Shown: positions 8,108 to 17,623, counted from the first letter of the stretch. The stretch: 64,000 nt of DNA from Bacteroidota bacterium (GCA_016718035.1 JADKEK010000002.1:372001-436000); one strand, 5' to 3'. Notes: generated by a model not told the origin, from the sequence alone. Translations and numbers: made by a program.

Positions 8108-9844
8108 TTAATTCACTCCTTTTTCTTTCATCACCCCATTTAGCCATTTTAATAATGCGAACAACAAAGCTGCGGCAATCATTACTAAAATAAAGTTGGT
8201 GAAGAAAAATCCGCCTTTGTCATCTGTTGCTTCAAAGTTGCTTGATAAAATACCGGCTAATTTGTTACCTACTGAAGTTGATAAGAAAAATCCACCCATC
8301 ATCAATGCAGTTAAACGCGGAGGTGATAATTTACTTACTAATGATAATCCCATTGGTGATAAACATAATTCACCAATTGTTATAACACCATAAGTGGCAA
8401 TTAACCATAAGCTGCTTGCTTTGTCGTTTGCTATGTCTACAGACTTAACTGCGAGCACCATAACTAATGCACTTAATGCAGTAATTACGAGACCAATAGC
8501 AATTTTGGTTGGCGTTGTAGGTTCTTTCCCTTTTTTGCGAAGGAAACCAAACACCCCTACTACTAATGGTGTTAAAAGCACAACCCAGAATGGATTGATT
8601 GATTGATATAACTCTGTAGAAACTAATTTTAAATCACCGCCCGGAGCTGGACGATTTTCTTCAGGTAAATTTTCAAAGTAACGATGAGAAGCTGTTCTGA
8701 TAGCTATTTCATCGCTTATCGCTTTTGCGCCTTCTTCATTTCCTGCAGCAGTTAGCGAGTCGCGTGTTGTGCCTAAACCGGCTAAATAACTGCTAAATTC
8801 TTCTTCATTATATTCCACTGAAGGATGGTAATTTACTGTTTGCGCCATTCCTATATCTTCAGCAACATTGGCAACACCATCACTCATTTTACGGTGAGAA
8901 TATTCTTCTGCCCAAACGGTAAGTGCATCACCATTTTGATGGAATACCGCCCAAAAAATTACAATACAGGCATATACACTTAATAATGCAGCAATTGGTC
9001 TGCGATCTTCTTTATCTGATTTAAACATCAAATACAGGAAAAACAATACAACAGGAATACATCCAAAAATAAATGCATCGTTGGTATCTGTTCCTAAAAT
9101 ATTACCATTCGGATTTTCAGGTCCGGTAATACCATTAATAAAGTATCCCAATAAACCGAAACCAAACATTGGTAATAAAACCGCGCCTAATATTTTGCCT
9201 GTAGATAAATCGCCTGGTTTAACCGGTTTTAATACATCGGCTTCTTTAATATGTTTAGTTCCTGCTGCAAAAATGATTAACCCTACAATCATACCAATAC
9301 CTGCAGCCACAAATGCGAATCCCCAACCGTAGTTGATGCGCATAAATGCTGCTACGAAGTTGCAAATAAATGCACCTACGTTGATACCCATGTAAAAAAT
9401 GTTATAACCGGCGTCTTTATTTGCTTTGTAACGTTCATCGTTATATAGGTTACCAACCATTGTAGAAATGTTTGGTTTAAAGAAACCATTACCTAAAATG
9501 ATGAGGAGTAAGGAAACAAAAAATGCCGATTCATGATGTATCGACAATCCCAGATAACCTGCAGCCATTAATGACCCTCCAATAAAAATAGATTTACGGT
9601 AACCCAAAATCCTGTCGGCGAGCAAACCACCAATAAATGGTGTTAAATAAACCAGGCCGATGTAGGTGCCATAAATATCAGATTTTTTTTGACCTGTAAA
9701 GCCCATTCCTCCGTTTTCCCATGCATCAATCATGTACAACGAAAAAATACCGAGCATCAGATAGTAGCCGAAACGTTCCCACATTTCGGTAAAAAAGAGC
9801 ACGTATAGCCCTTTTGGGTGTAATGGTGAAGATGGTTGACTCAT
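8108..9844 (-). CDS. POT family peptide transporter (second paralogue, with a long loop)
   Basis: A 578-residue proton-coupled peptide transporter of the POT/PTR2 family. It shows EMWERFGYYLMLG at the N-terminus, FKPNISTMVGNLY, and GYNIFYMGINVGAF. Compared with its neighbour it carries an extra hydrophilic insertion of about 110 residues in the second half (from roughly WAEEYSHRKMSD to STELYQSINP), rich in acidic residues, between two membrane helices. This longer form is common among Bacteroidota POT proteins. It is the promoter-proximal gene of the pair. Substrate range cannot be read from the sequence. Confidence 0.93.
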   Translation of the reverse strand: MSQPSSPLHPKGLYVLFFTEMWERFGYYLMLGIFSLYMIDAWENGGMGFTGQKKSDIYGTYIGLVYLTPFIGGLLADRILGYRKSIFIGGSLMAAGYLGLSIHHESAFFVSLLLIILGNGFFKPNISTMVGNLYNDERYKANKDAGYNIFYMGINVGAFICNFVAAFMRINYGWGFAFVAAGIGMIVGLIIFAAGTKHIKEADVLKPVKPGDLSTGKILGAVLLPMFGFGLLGYFINGITGPENPNGNILGTDTNDAFIFGCIPVVLFFLYLMFKSDKEDRRPIAALLSVYACIVIFWAVFHQNGDALTVWAEEYSHRKMSDGVANVAEDIGMAQTVNYHPSVEYNEEEFSSYLAGLGTTRDSLTAAGNEEGAKAISDEIAIRTASHRYFENLPEENRPAPGGDLKLVSTELYQSINPFWVVLLTPLVVGVFGFLRKKGKEPTTPTKIAIGLVITALSALVMVLAVKSVDIANDKASSLWLIATYGVITIGELCLSPMGLSLVSKLSPPRLTALMMGGFFLSTSVGNKLAGILSSNFEATDDKGGFFFTNFILVMIAAALLFALLKWLNGVMKEKGVN

Positions 9845-9935
9845 GCTTTTCCCTTTTTTTGGTGCTTAAAGATATAAAGGTTTTGCAAAGCACCTAATGT
9901 GCCTTGTGTTATACTTTGTTAGCAGCAACCCAAAA

Positions 9936-11612
9936 TCATGCCTTTTCGGTATTCAGACGGCTGTTTTTGCGGCTGTACAAGAAATATACAATCAATCCCA
10001 AACCAAACCAGATAAAGAACCAAAGCCAGTTTTTGGCGGTCATTCCTGTTAAGAGGTACGAACAGGTAGTTACCCCCAATAATGGGATAAGCGACCAGTT
10101 GCGTTTAAAAGCGAAAAAGCTCAATACAATACACAGACCCCAAAAAATGAGGGTAGATATTTTATATGTTGCTTCCTCTGCCTGCAAATTGATGTTAAAT
10201 AAATCGGGGAAATAATTTTTAGTTGCACCATTTAACATTAAAATAAGTGCAGCACCAACAATTGTTATCGGGTAAATAAATTTAGCATTAACATAAGGCA
10301 TATGAAATTTTCCTGCTTCTTTTTCGCGACGTGGAATTAATAAGATACCACCACAAACCAAAACAAAAGCAAATAATGTTGCAATACTGGTAAAGTCGAG
10401 CACAAAAGATTCATCAGTAAATAAAATGGGAATTCCTACTACTAAACCTGTTACAATAGTTGCAAAAGAAGGTGTTTTAAATTTCGGGTGAATGGTTTGG
10501 AATTTTTTAGGTAATAATCCATCACGGCTCATGCTCATCCAAATACGTGGCTGACCCATCTGGAACACAAGCAACACGCTGGTCATAGCCGCTACTGCAC
10601 TCACCGAAATAAGTGCTTCCATCCAACCCACATCGTGCATTTTAAATACTTCGGCAAGTGGGTCGCCAACTGCTAAAGATTTATAATGTGCCATACCGGT
10701 AAGCACGAGTGAAACAATAATATATACGATGGTGCAAATTACTAGTGAATAAATCATACCACGAGGTAAATCGCGTTGAGGATTTTTTGCTTCTTCGGCC
10801 ATGGTACTTACCGCATCAAAACCGATGTATGCAAAAAACACTGCGGCAACACCTGCCATTACCCCTTTAAATCCGTTCGGAAAAAATGATTCTACACCTT
10901 CATCATTTATTGGTGTCCAGTTATCAATATCTAAATAAAAAATTCCGACCACTATCACTAATACAATGATGGATAACTTAATTATCACCATGATATTACT
11001 GATATTACGACTTTCCTTTACGCCAACATACACAAGCCAGGTAATTAAAAAATTAATGAGTAGGGCTGGGAAATCGAAAATAATATGTAAGCCGCCAATT
11101 ACCGGAGCATTATTCCATGCATCACCCATTTCGGCATGTGCAGAGCGATAATTTTGTGTAAGCCAAGAAGGTAAATGGATATGCATCAGGTTGAGCAGGT
11201 TTTCGAAGTAATCGCTCCATGCAAAAGCCACATATATATTACCTATAGAGTATTCCATTAACAAAGCCCAACCGATAATCCAGGCAACTATTTCTCCAAA
11301 TGAGGTATAGGCGTAGGTGTATGCACTTCCGGCAACCGGGATTCTGGAGGCAAATTCGGCATAACACATTGCGGTAAAACCACAGGCAATACCACAAATC
11401 ATAAACAATACGATTACCCCCGGGCCACCACTTGCGGCTGCACTTCCAATACTACTAAAAGCGCCGGCGCCAATAATAGCGGCAACACCAAAAAAGGTTA
11501 AATCGCGTACTGAAAGGGTTCTGTGCAAGCCGGAGCTGTGGTTAATATCATCGGCCACGTCCAGGTTTTGCATTACACTTGAGATTGACTTTTTCCTGAA
11601 TAAACTGCTCAT
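9936..11612 (-). CDS. APC superfamily amino acid permease (CAT/YhdG-like)
   Basis: An integral membrane amino-acid transporter of about 558 residues, closest to the cationic amino acid transporter branch of the APC superfamily. The first helix has GVAAIIGAGAFSSIGSAA, which is the unwound substrate-binding GAG segment, and GFDAVSTMAEEAKNPQRDLPRG is the conserved loop after helix 6. About 12-14 hydrophobic segments are seen. I prefer the ATG at 11612 (MSSLFRKKS). The frame is open for 23 more codons upstream, but the family N-terminus matches the shorter form. It is divergent from trmB and convergent with nothing nearby, so it is probably monocistronic. Confidence 0.9.
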   Translation of the reverse strand: MSSLFRKKSISSVMQNLDVADDINHSSGLHRTLSVRDLTFFGVAAIIGAGAFSSIGSAAASGGPGVIVLFMICGIACGFTAMCYAEFASRIPVAGSAYTYAYTSFGEIVAWIIGWALLMEYSIGNIYVAFAWSDYFENLLNLMHIHLPSWLTQNYRSAHAEMGDAWNNAPVIGGLHIIFDFPALLINFLITWLVYVGVKESRNISNIMVIIKLSIIVLVIVVGIFYLDIDNWTPINDEGVESFFPNGFKGVMAGVAAVFFAYIGFDAVSTMAEEAKNPQRDLPRGMIYSLVICTIVYIIVSLVLTGMAHYKSLAVGDPLAEVFKMHDVGWMEALISVSAVAAMTSVLLVFQMGQPRIWMSMSRDGLLPKKFQTIHPKFKTPSFATIVTGLVVGIPILFTDESFVLDFTSIATLFAFVLVCGGILLIPRREKEAGKFHMPYVNAKFIYPITIVGAALILMLNGATKNYFPDLFNINLQAEEATYKISTLIFWGLCIVLSFFAFKRNWSLIPLLGVTTCSYLLTGMTAKNWLWFFIWFGLGLIVYFLYSRKNSRLNTEKA

Positions 11613-11749
11613 AAGTGGTTGTAGTTGAGGTCGAAATGTAGGAAGTTTATAAGATTTATACAAATTGAGCGCTGCCGACAACCAAGAATTAACCTTTTAG
11701 TGCAAATCGCAATTCGGGCAAAGCAGTTAAACCATGGTTATTGATTTTA

Positions 11750-11757
11750 TACCTTTG
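11750..11757 (+). promoter_or_regulatory. -7 element of trmB
   Basis: TACCTTTG matches TAnnTTTG, 20 bases before the GTG start at 11778. No matching -33 TTG is seen. Confidence 0.45.
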
Positions 11758-11777
11758 CAACGCAAATAAAAAACCTA

Positions 11778-12462
11778 GTGAGAAAAAGTAAATTAAAGCG
11801 ATTTGCCGAATTGGATACATTCACCAATGTATTGCAGAATTTTAATTTCCTGCAACCTGTCGTAGTGAATCACGAAAAACAAATTGTTGACCCAAAAGGA
11901 AAATGGCATAGTACAATATTCAAAAATAACAATCCCATTATTTTAGAATTAGCATGTGGCAAAGGTGAATACACTTGTGAAATGGCCCTTGCTGATAAAA
12001 ATAGTAATTATATAGGCGTTGATGTAAAAGGCAATCGTATGCATCGCGGTGCAAAACGTGCGTTAGAAGAAAAAATTGAGAATGCCTTTTTTTTGCGCAC
12101 AGATATCAATATTATTGCTACATTTTTTGAGCCTGGTGAAGTGAGTGAAATATGGATTACTTTTCCTGACCCGCATTTGAAAAAAGGTAAGGACCCAAAA
12201 ACGTTTAACTAGCGAACGATTTCTGAGTTATTATAAAAAAATATTAAAACCCGGTGCCATCATTAATTTAAAAACTGATGACCCAACCTTATATGCGTTT
12301 ACTGTAGATACGGTTAAGGAAGGGAATTACACCTTGTTATACGCCGATGATGATATCTATTCCAAACCTTTACCACATCCGTTTTTGGAAATAAAAACGT
12401 ATTACGAAAAAATGCATCTTGCGGAGCAGAAGACGATTAAGTATGTGCGGTTTGCTATTTGA
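11778..12462 (+). pseudogene. trmB: tRNA (guanine-N7-)-methyltransferase, frameshifted
   Basis: TrmB methylates G46 in the variable loop of tRNA. The first 144 codons from the GTG at 11778 carry the SAM-binding motif LELACGKGEYT (near residue 56) and the family motif ITFPDPHLKKGK. The frame then breaks. After CCCAAAAA at 12194-12201 the next frame continues with RLTSERFLSYYKKILKPG and ends FAI-stop at 12460-12462. Removing one base from that run restores KGKDQKRLTSERF, as the family expects. The full gene would be 227 residues, a normal size. A single-base insertion next to a homopolymer, beside a low-quality region, is more likely a consensus error than real inactivation. Confidence 0.88.
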
Positions 12463-12470
12463 TAATCCAA

Positions 12471-12970
<500 letters not shown>

Positions 12971-12989
12971 TGTGCGTGGTAGGTTGTAT

Positions 12990-13580
12990 TTATTCAAGGC
13001 AAAGGTTGTAGTGGTGTTGGTTCCGCCCGGCTAAAGCAGAGGGAGTGGTTGTTGCAATTGCAATATGATCGAATGATTTTATGCCTACTTCCATTTCGGG
13101 TGAGCCTTTTAATTGAATGGCAAGAATATTATTTAATTCAGGCAACGCATCAGTAGTTTCACTCAAGTCGAAAATATATTTTGATACATCTTTTATTTGC
13201 TGAAGATTGGTTATAGAAGTTACATAAAACATGACATCTTCCTGTGGTGAAAATAATTGATTTGTTCTGACAATTACCGGCATATTTAGCTGATGTAATT
13301 CCGGTAAAATAGTTGCCATAAAACTATCATCTACTTCAACAAAATCAGGTTCAAAAAATTGAATAATATTTTTAATATTATCGATATCCTGATTAGCAAA
13401 TTCGGCAACAATTTTCGGTCCGGTAATCCAACCTTTTATAGCGAGTGCATTTTGTGGTGAAATATAATCCGGTGACTTTGGGTCGAAATTAAATCCGATA
13501 AAATCTACATCATAAGCGGCAAAAAATCGTGCGTCGGTGAGATTGGTGATAGACCCTGCTTTAACAATTTTGGATAACAT
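12990..13580 (-). CDS. TrpF-like protein lacking the catalytic cysteine
   Basis: The TIM-barrel sequence is clearly related to phosphoribosylanthranilate isomerase: SITNLTDARFFAAYDVDFIGFNF, then PKSPDYISPQNA (the PKSPRYVSP motif), and a late GSPEMEVGIKSFD segment like the family's PGxKDFD. But TrpF's KxCGxT is here KAGSIT, so the general-base Cys is Gly, and the GGxGxxFDW segment with the catalytic Asp is missing. It is therefore probably not a working isomerase. The ATG at 13580 fits the family. The frame is open 26 codons further upstream. The last 15 residues run into the repeat-derived sequence and may be wrong. No other trp genes are nearby. Confidence 0.7.
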   Translation of the reverse strand: MLSKIVKAGSITNLTDARFFAAYDVDFIGFNFDPKSPDYISPQNALAIKGWITGPKIVAEFANQDIDNIKNIIQFFEPDFVEVDDSFMATILPELHQLNMPVIVRTNQLFSPQEDVMFYVTSITNLQQIKDVSKYIFDLSETTDALPELNNILAIQLKGSPEMEVGIKSFDHIAIATTTPSALAGRNQHHYNLCLE

Positions 13581-13639
13581 GCTGCAATTTTCGGTAGGAT
13601 TTTGGAGATTATTACGATAAAATGGAATTATTTTGCGGT

Positions 13640-14017
13640 ATGGCATCAAAATATTCACCTGACACCTTTTTTGATCAGGTATGGCAAGTAGTAAGATTAA
13701 TACCTAAAGGCAGGGTTACCAATTACGGCAGCATTGCCAAATATTTGGGAACAGGGCTCAGCTCCAGAATGGTTGGATGGGCTATGAATGCCAGTCACAA
13801 CGCCAAACCAAAAGTTCCTGCACACAGGGTAGTGAACAGAAATGGGTTACTTACCGGCAAAGCACATTTTAATCCGCCCGAAAAGATGGTAGCCTTGTTA
13901 GAAAAGGAAGGTATAGAAGTTAAAAACGACCAAGTAGTTAATTATAAGTTGTTGTATTGGGACCCGGCTGTCGAATTGAAGGACCCCGAAATGCCTACAC
14001 CTACAAAAAAGAAGTGA
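13640..14017 (+). CDS. Alkyltransferase-like (ATL) DNA repair protein
   Basis: A 125-residue protein of the MGMT/Ogt C-terminal DNA-binding domain family. The segment VWQVVRLIPKGRVTNYGSIA, the helix-turn-helix with SSRMVGWAM, and RNGLLTG are typical. The active-site motif PCHRV of true O6-alkylguanine alkyltransferases is PAHRV here, so it cannot accept an alkyl group. It belongs with ATL proteins, which bind O6-alkylguanine and hand it to nucleotide excision repair. The ATG at 13640 is chosen over one at 13622 because it fits family length. It diverges from the TrpF-like gene with a 59-base gap. The C-terminus is a basic tail (PTPTKKK). Confidence 0.88.
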   Translation: MASKYSPDTFFDQVWQVVRLIPKGRVTNYGSIAKYLGTGLSSRMVGWAMNASHNAKPKVPAHRVVNRNGLLTGKAHFNPPEKMVALLEKEGIEVKNDQVVNYKLLYWDPAVELKDPEMPTPTKKK

Positions 14018-14060
14018 AAAACAGGCAAAGCATATATTCAGTGCAAGTTTGAGAACTAAT

Positions 14061-14627
14061 TTATTCTTTCTGTATTATTCCCAAAAATTCACTGCCTGCA
14101 TTTGAGGTAAATTGTAAAAAATAGTTTCCTGAAGCGAGTAATGCAATATCAATTTTAATGAAATTTATTTCAACTATAGGTTTAAATAAAACCAAATTTC
14201 CCATTAAATCATAGAGTGAAACATTGCCAATTACCGGAACTTGAAATGATATGAATAATTCATTATTTGCAGGATTCGGAAAAACATTAAACGGCATTGT
14301 GATAATTGTATTTACTGCAACGCCTTCATCAATTAATTGATTACAATTGTCATCAATTCCATTGAACAATTCTTCTGCGCCTGGAAATATTAATGAATTA
14401 GCATCGTCGCAATCGGTGCTATCTATTATGAAACCGTCAATTGCTGCTGTACAAGTAGTGGTATCGTTTTCTTGGTCTCCGAATAAATCTCCATCGGCAT
14501 CGAAATAAAATGTATTCATCGGAAATCCTTCATCTACTGCTAAGTTGCAGTTATCGTCTAAACCGTTGCACATTTCTATGGCGTCAGGGTTAATTACAAA
14601 GCTGGTATCGTTGCAATCATTACCCAA
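14061..14627 (-). CDS. T9SS cargo protein with MopE-type repeats, C-terminal part (frameshifted)
   Basis: This frame continues the gene at 14594-16291. It begins inside a MopE-type (putative metal-binding, PF11617-like) unit with DCNDTSFVINPDAIEMCN and LDDNCN, then has a further complete unit (YFDADGDLFGDQ ... DCDDANSLIFPG ... GIDDNCNQLIDEG). It ends in a T9SS type A sorting domain: FPNPANNELFISF, VSLYDLMGNLV, LASGNYFLQF. The ATG at 14627 is only the first Met in frame and not a real start. A 5-base tandem duplication at 14623-14632 (TTGGG twice on the minus strand) separates the two parts. Confidence 0.8.
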   Translation of the reverse strand: MGNDCNDTSFVINPDAIEMCNGLDDNCNLAVDEGFPMNTFYFDADGDLFGDQENDTTTCTAAIDGFIIDSTDCDDANSLIFPGAEELFNGIDDNCNQLIDEGVAVNTIITMPFNVFPNPANNELFISFQVPVIGNVSLYDLMGNLVLFKPIVEINFIKIDIALLASGNYFLQFTSNAGSEFLGIIQKE

Positions 14628-16291
14628 CCCAATTCAACATATCCAGGAATTTCTGTTAAACAAGAAACGATGAAAATAGCATTATTCCCAAATTCATCGC
14701 CATCTGCATCTGCATAAAATACATTCAATGCAAATCCCTCGTCATATAAAGTATTGCAATCATCATCTAGATCATTACAAATTTCTATTCCATCAGGATT
14801 AATTACAAAATTGGAATCATTGCAATCTAAATTATTAAGCACATAACCTACTAAGGTATCTTCACAACTACTTATCGCATTTACAGGATTACCATAGTTA
14901 TCGCCGTCGTAATCAAAATAATAAGTAGTATGTAAACAGGGTTCTGAAAGTTTTATCGTCCAAAAATCGCCATAACCATGGTTACCGGAAATATCGAAAT
15001 TATTTGAAACCCCCATGCCTGTTGCCATAAAACCATTTCCAGGTATTAGGGTATATGCCATTCCATAATCTGTAAGAGTGCCTCCGAAACATTTTTGCCA
15101 ATTAATAGAACCTAACGAGTCTAAACATATCATCCAATAATCGGAATATCCGGGAGATCCGTGATTGCCTATTACATCACCATCATGTGAATGTGAACTT
15201 CCACCGACAATAATATTATTCTCGTCTTGAACAAATATTGATTCACCATTATCATCGTCAAATCCGCCTAATGATTTTTGCCAAATTAATTCTCCCATAG
15301 AGTCGATATGCACCACCCAAAAATCATGTGTCCAATCAACACCGTGGTGACCGGTAACATCATAATTTTTTGAAGCTGATTGACCGTTAATGTAATAGCC
15401 ATTACTTAAACTTTTAGTAATTGCTTTTGGCATATCCTCACCTGAACCCCCAAATGAATTTTGGTATTGAATAATTCCATTGCTATCTATTTTTAAAAAC
15501 CAATAATCCCAACTACCATGGTTATATGTCGCATCAATATCATTAGATTGTGCGGAAGATATGATTGCGTAGCCGCCATCATCGGTTTGCACCATGTCTT
15601 TTCCATTATCGCTATCGCTACCTCCATATGATTTTTGGGAAAGTATTGCTCCGGCAGAGTCAATTGCTACCAACCACAAATCGGACATACCGTAATTTGA
15701 AGTCACATCACCACCCACTGTGCCGGAGGTTCCAAGAAAGGAAATTTTATTTTCTGAAATGAAATCAATTTTTATTGCAGTGTCACTCCCTGGCCCGCCA
15801 TAACATTTAATCCAGAGTAACAAACCTGTGGATGATATTTTTGCAACGAAGGCATCGTTTGAACCATGCGAACTAACAAAATCGCCATCAATTGAACCGG
15901 TATATCCGGCAACATAAATACTCCCGTCAGCAGCTTCAACTACTGATGCAGCGTGGTCGAATTCAAGTCCACCAAGACTCTTTTGCCACATTAAATTTCC
16001 GTTGCTGTCTAATTTAGTAATCCAACAATCTTCTTCCCCAACAAAGCCTGTAACTTCACCATCAGTTGATTTGGTTCTACCAACACAAACAACGCCTCCA
16101 TCAGCTGTAGGAACCATGTTCTGTGCCCATTCCATTTGAGAACCTCCGTTACATTTTTGCCATTCGATATCCGGATACATTCCGGGAACTTGTGTAAAGG
16201 CGTAGTGAACCGATAAAATGTAAATTAACCCAAGTAGTAAATACTGTTTAAATAAGTGACCATATGTACACGAAGCAATATTCAAAATCAA
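14594..16291 (-). CDS. T9SS cargo protein with propeller-like repeats, N-terminal part
   Basis: A probable secreted or surface protein. The N-terminus has a hydrophobic signal (QYLLLGLIYILSVHYAFTQ). It is followed by about seven units of roughly 60 residues carrying WQKSLGG-D type motifs (WQKCNGGS, WQKSLGGLEFD, CYGGPGSD, SYGGSDSD, SFGGSGED, WQKSLGGFDDD, WQKCFGGTLTD) with DGGYAI-like strands, as in beta-propeller surface proteins. A MopE-type unit follows (YYFDYDGDNYG ... DCNDSNFVI ... LDDDCNTLYDEG). No in-frame ATG precedes the signal, so a TTG at 16291 or 16285 is the likely start. The frame is lost at 14623-14632 by a 5-base duplication. Removing it joins this frame to 14061-14627, giving about 740 residues. 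Confidence 0.82.
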   Translation of the reverse strand: MILNIASCTYGHLFKQYLLLGLIYILSVHYAFTQVPGMYPDIEWQKCNGGSQMEWAQNMVPTADGGVVCVGRTKSTDGEVTGFVGEEDCWITKLDSNGNLMWQKSLGGLEFDHAASVVEAADGSIYVAGYTGSIDGDFVSSHGSNDAFVAKISSTGLLLWIKCYGGPGSDTAIKIDFISENKISFLGTSGTVGGDVTSNYGMSDLWLVAIDSAGAILSQKSYGGSDSDNGKDMVQTDDGGYAIISSAQSNDIDATYNHGSWDYWFLKIDSNGIIQYQNSFGGSGEDMPKAITKSLSNGYYINGQSASKNYDVTGHHGVDWTHDFWVVHIDSMGELIWQKSLGGFDDDNGESIFVQDENNIIVGGSSHSHDGDVIGNHGSPGYSDYWMICLDSLGSINWQKCFGGTLTDYGMAYTLIPGNGFMATGMGVSNNFDISGNHGYGDFWTIKLSEPCLHTTYYFDYDGDNYGNPVNAISSCEDTLVGYVLNNLDCNDSNFVINPDGIEICNDLDDDCNTLYDEGFALNVFYADADGDEFGNNAIFIVSCLTEIPGYVELGWVMIATIPAL

Positions 16292-16302
16292 CTATTTGCC
16301 AA

Positions 16303-16337
16303 TAAAGATATGTATTGTTGGCTCCACACTTTACAAA
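16303..16337 (-). promoter_or_regulatory. Promoter of the MopE-type T9SS cargo gene
   Basis: On the minus strand TTTG (16337-16334) is followed after 23 bases by TATCTTTA (16310-16303), one mismatch from TAnnTTTG. It lies just upstream of the TTG start codons at 16291/16285 and supports them. Confidence 0.4.
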
Positions 16338-16419
16338 ATCGTGTGAAATATACAATTACGCATGTGAAATGCATGTATAATTTAGTGAATGTAGTAAAAA
16401 GCAAAGCAACATTGGGGCA

Positions 16420-17205
16420 TCACCAAGAACCGCCAGCTCCACCGCCACCAAAACCGCCACCACCAAATCCGCCGAAGCCTCCACCGCCTCCGCCGCCGCC
16501 AAAACCACCTCCTCCAAAACCGCCGAAGCCTCCGCCACCCCAATAAGTTGGTCCTCTTCTGCTAAATGTGGTTCCTCCACCACCTTTTGTTCTGCGAGAG
16601 ATAAAAAAGATGATTAAAATAATGATGATGATTATGATTAAAGTTGGTGGTGCATCGTTAGCATTGCCATAAGGTTGACCTTCGTATGCACCGGTCATAT
16701 ATTTCATCATTTCAGTGGTTGCATTATCTATGCCACCATAAAAATCATTTTGCTGAAATGCGGGAGTGAGAATTTGATCAATAATCTGATTGCAACGAAT
16801 ATCAGTTAAATATGCTTCAGTTCCATAACCGGTTGCAATAAACATTCGATGGTCGTCAACCGCAACTAATAATACGATACCATTATCAAAATTTGCATTA
16901 CCAACTCCCCAATACCGACCAATTTTATAAGCGTAATCGCCTATTTCAAAAGGTTCAACACTAGGTAAGGTAATTACTGCAATTTGTGTAGAAGTGGTGT
17001 CGTTATAATGTACTAATTTATTTTCCAGTTGAGCTTCTGCTGCATCGTCAATTACATTGGCCTCATCGTTTACCAAACGCGCTGGTGATGGGCGTTTCAG
17101 CAAATCCTTATCGCTTTGTGCAACAAGTGTAATCGGCGTTAAAATAAACAGCGAAGCAACAACAAATAGTGTTTTGAATTTAATCATTTCTAAAAGAAAT
17201 TTCAT
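16420..17205 (-). CDS. TPM-domain membrane protein with Gly-rich tail (YgcG-like)
   Basis: The protein has an N-terminal signal (FKTLFVVASLFILTPITLVAQ), a TPM domain (about residues 45-185, with VNDEANVIDD, QIAVITLPSV, NGIVLLVAVDDHRMFIATG), a single membrane helix near 190-205 (LIIIIIIILIIFFIS), and a C-terminal tail of nearly pure Gly/Phe (GGFGG repeats) ending in GGSW. This is the standard YgcG/TPM_phosphatase architecture. TPM domains are reported as acid phosphatases in plants and are otherwise poorly understood. Its start overlaps the upstream TPM gene by 8-26 bases (ATG at 17187 or 17205), so translation is coupled. It is the last gene of the LemA-TPM-TPM operon. Confidence 0.88.
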   Translation of the reverse strand: MKFLLEMIKFKTLFVVASLFILTPITLVAQSDKDLLKRPSPARLVNDEANVIDDAAEAQLENKLVHYNDTTSTQIAVITLPSVEPFEIGDYAYKIGRYWGVGNANFDNGIVLLVAVDDHRMFIATGYGTEAYLTDIRCNQIIDQILTPAFQQNDFYGGIDNATTEMMKYMTGAYEGQPYGNANDAPPTLIIIIIIILIIFFISRRTKGGGGTTFSRRGPTYWGGGGFGGFGGGGFGGGGGGGGFGGFGGGGFGGGGAGGSW

Positions 17206-17623
17206 CGCTCATTTCATTAATATCGCCAGCATTACGAGGGAAATAATTTTTTAATTCTTTACCGGAAGTTTCAATTGCATTGATAAGCCCTTTCACAAAA
17301 TTGCCTTGTATAAAATTGGCTACCATATCTTCTTTTATGTCATCCCAGAAATTTTCCGGTACTTTTTCATTAATTCCCACATCACCAATTATCGCAAATT
17401 GTCTGTCTTTTACGGCAAGATAAATTAATACCCCATTGCGCAATTCCGTTTTATGCATTTCGAGTTTGCGAAAAATATCCGCAGCACGGTCTAATACATC
17501 ATCACCACAAGATTCTTCCAGGTGTAAACGAATTTCGCCTGATGTATCCATTTCAGCAGTGCGGATGGCACGAATTATCTCCTGCTGTTGTTCAGCAGTA
17601 AAAAAGGTTCTTGCTTGAGGCAT
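17180..17623 (-). CDS. Soluble TPM-domain protein
   Basis: A 147-residue single TPM domain without signal peptide. It shows FFTAEQQQEIIRAIRTAE, TSGEIRLHLEESC, RNGVLIYLAVKDRQFAIIGD and GINEKVPENFWDDI, which are the hallmarks of the cytoplasmic member of the LemA/TPM set. It lies three bases after lemA and overlaps the following TPM gene, so the three form one operon. The order LemA, short TPM, long TPM with Gly-rich tail is widely conserved in Bacteroidota. The shared function is not established, but a joint role at the membrane is likely. Confidence 0.88.
   Translation of the reverse strand: MPQARTFFTAEQQQEIIRAIRTAEMDTSGEIRLHLEESCGDDVLDRAADIFRKLEMHKTELRNGVLIYLAVKDRQFAIIGDVGINEKVPENFWDDIKEDMVANFIQGNFVKGLINAIETSGKELKNYFPRNAGDINEMSDEISFRND

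Noticed and set aside
9860..9893. Terminator between the APC gene and POT genes (GGTGCTT/AAGCACC)
   Set aside because: The 7-bp stem has a long loop and is followed by A residues on the minus strand, so it is not an intrinsic terminator.
16256..16583. Pro-rich plus-strand frame and Val/Ala-rich minus frame opposite the TPM tail
   Set aside because: These are shadow frames of the GGFGG-coding region of the TPM gene.
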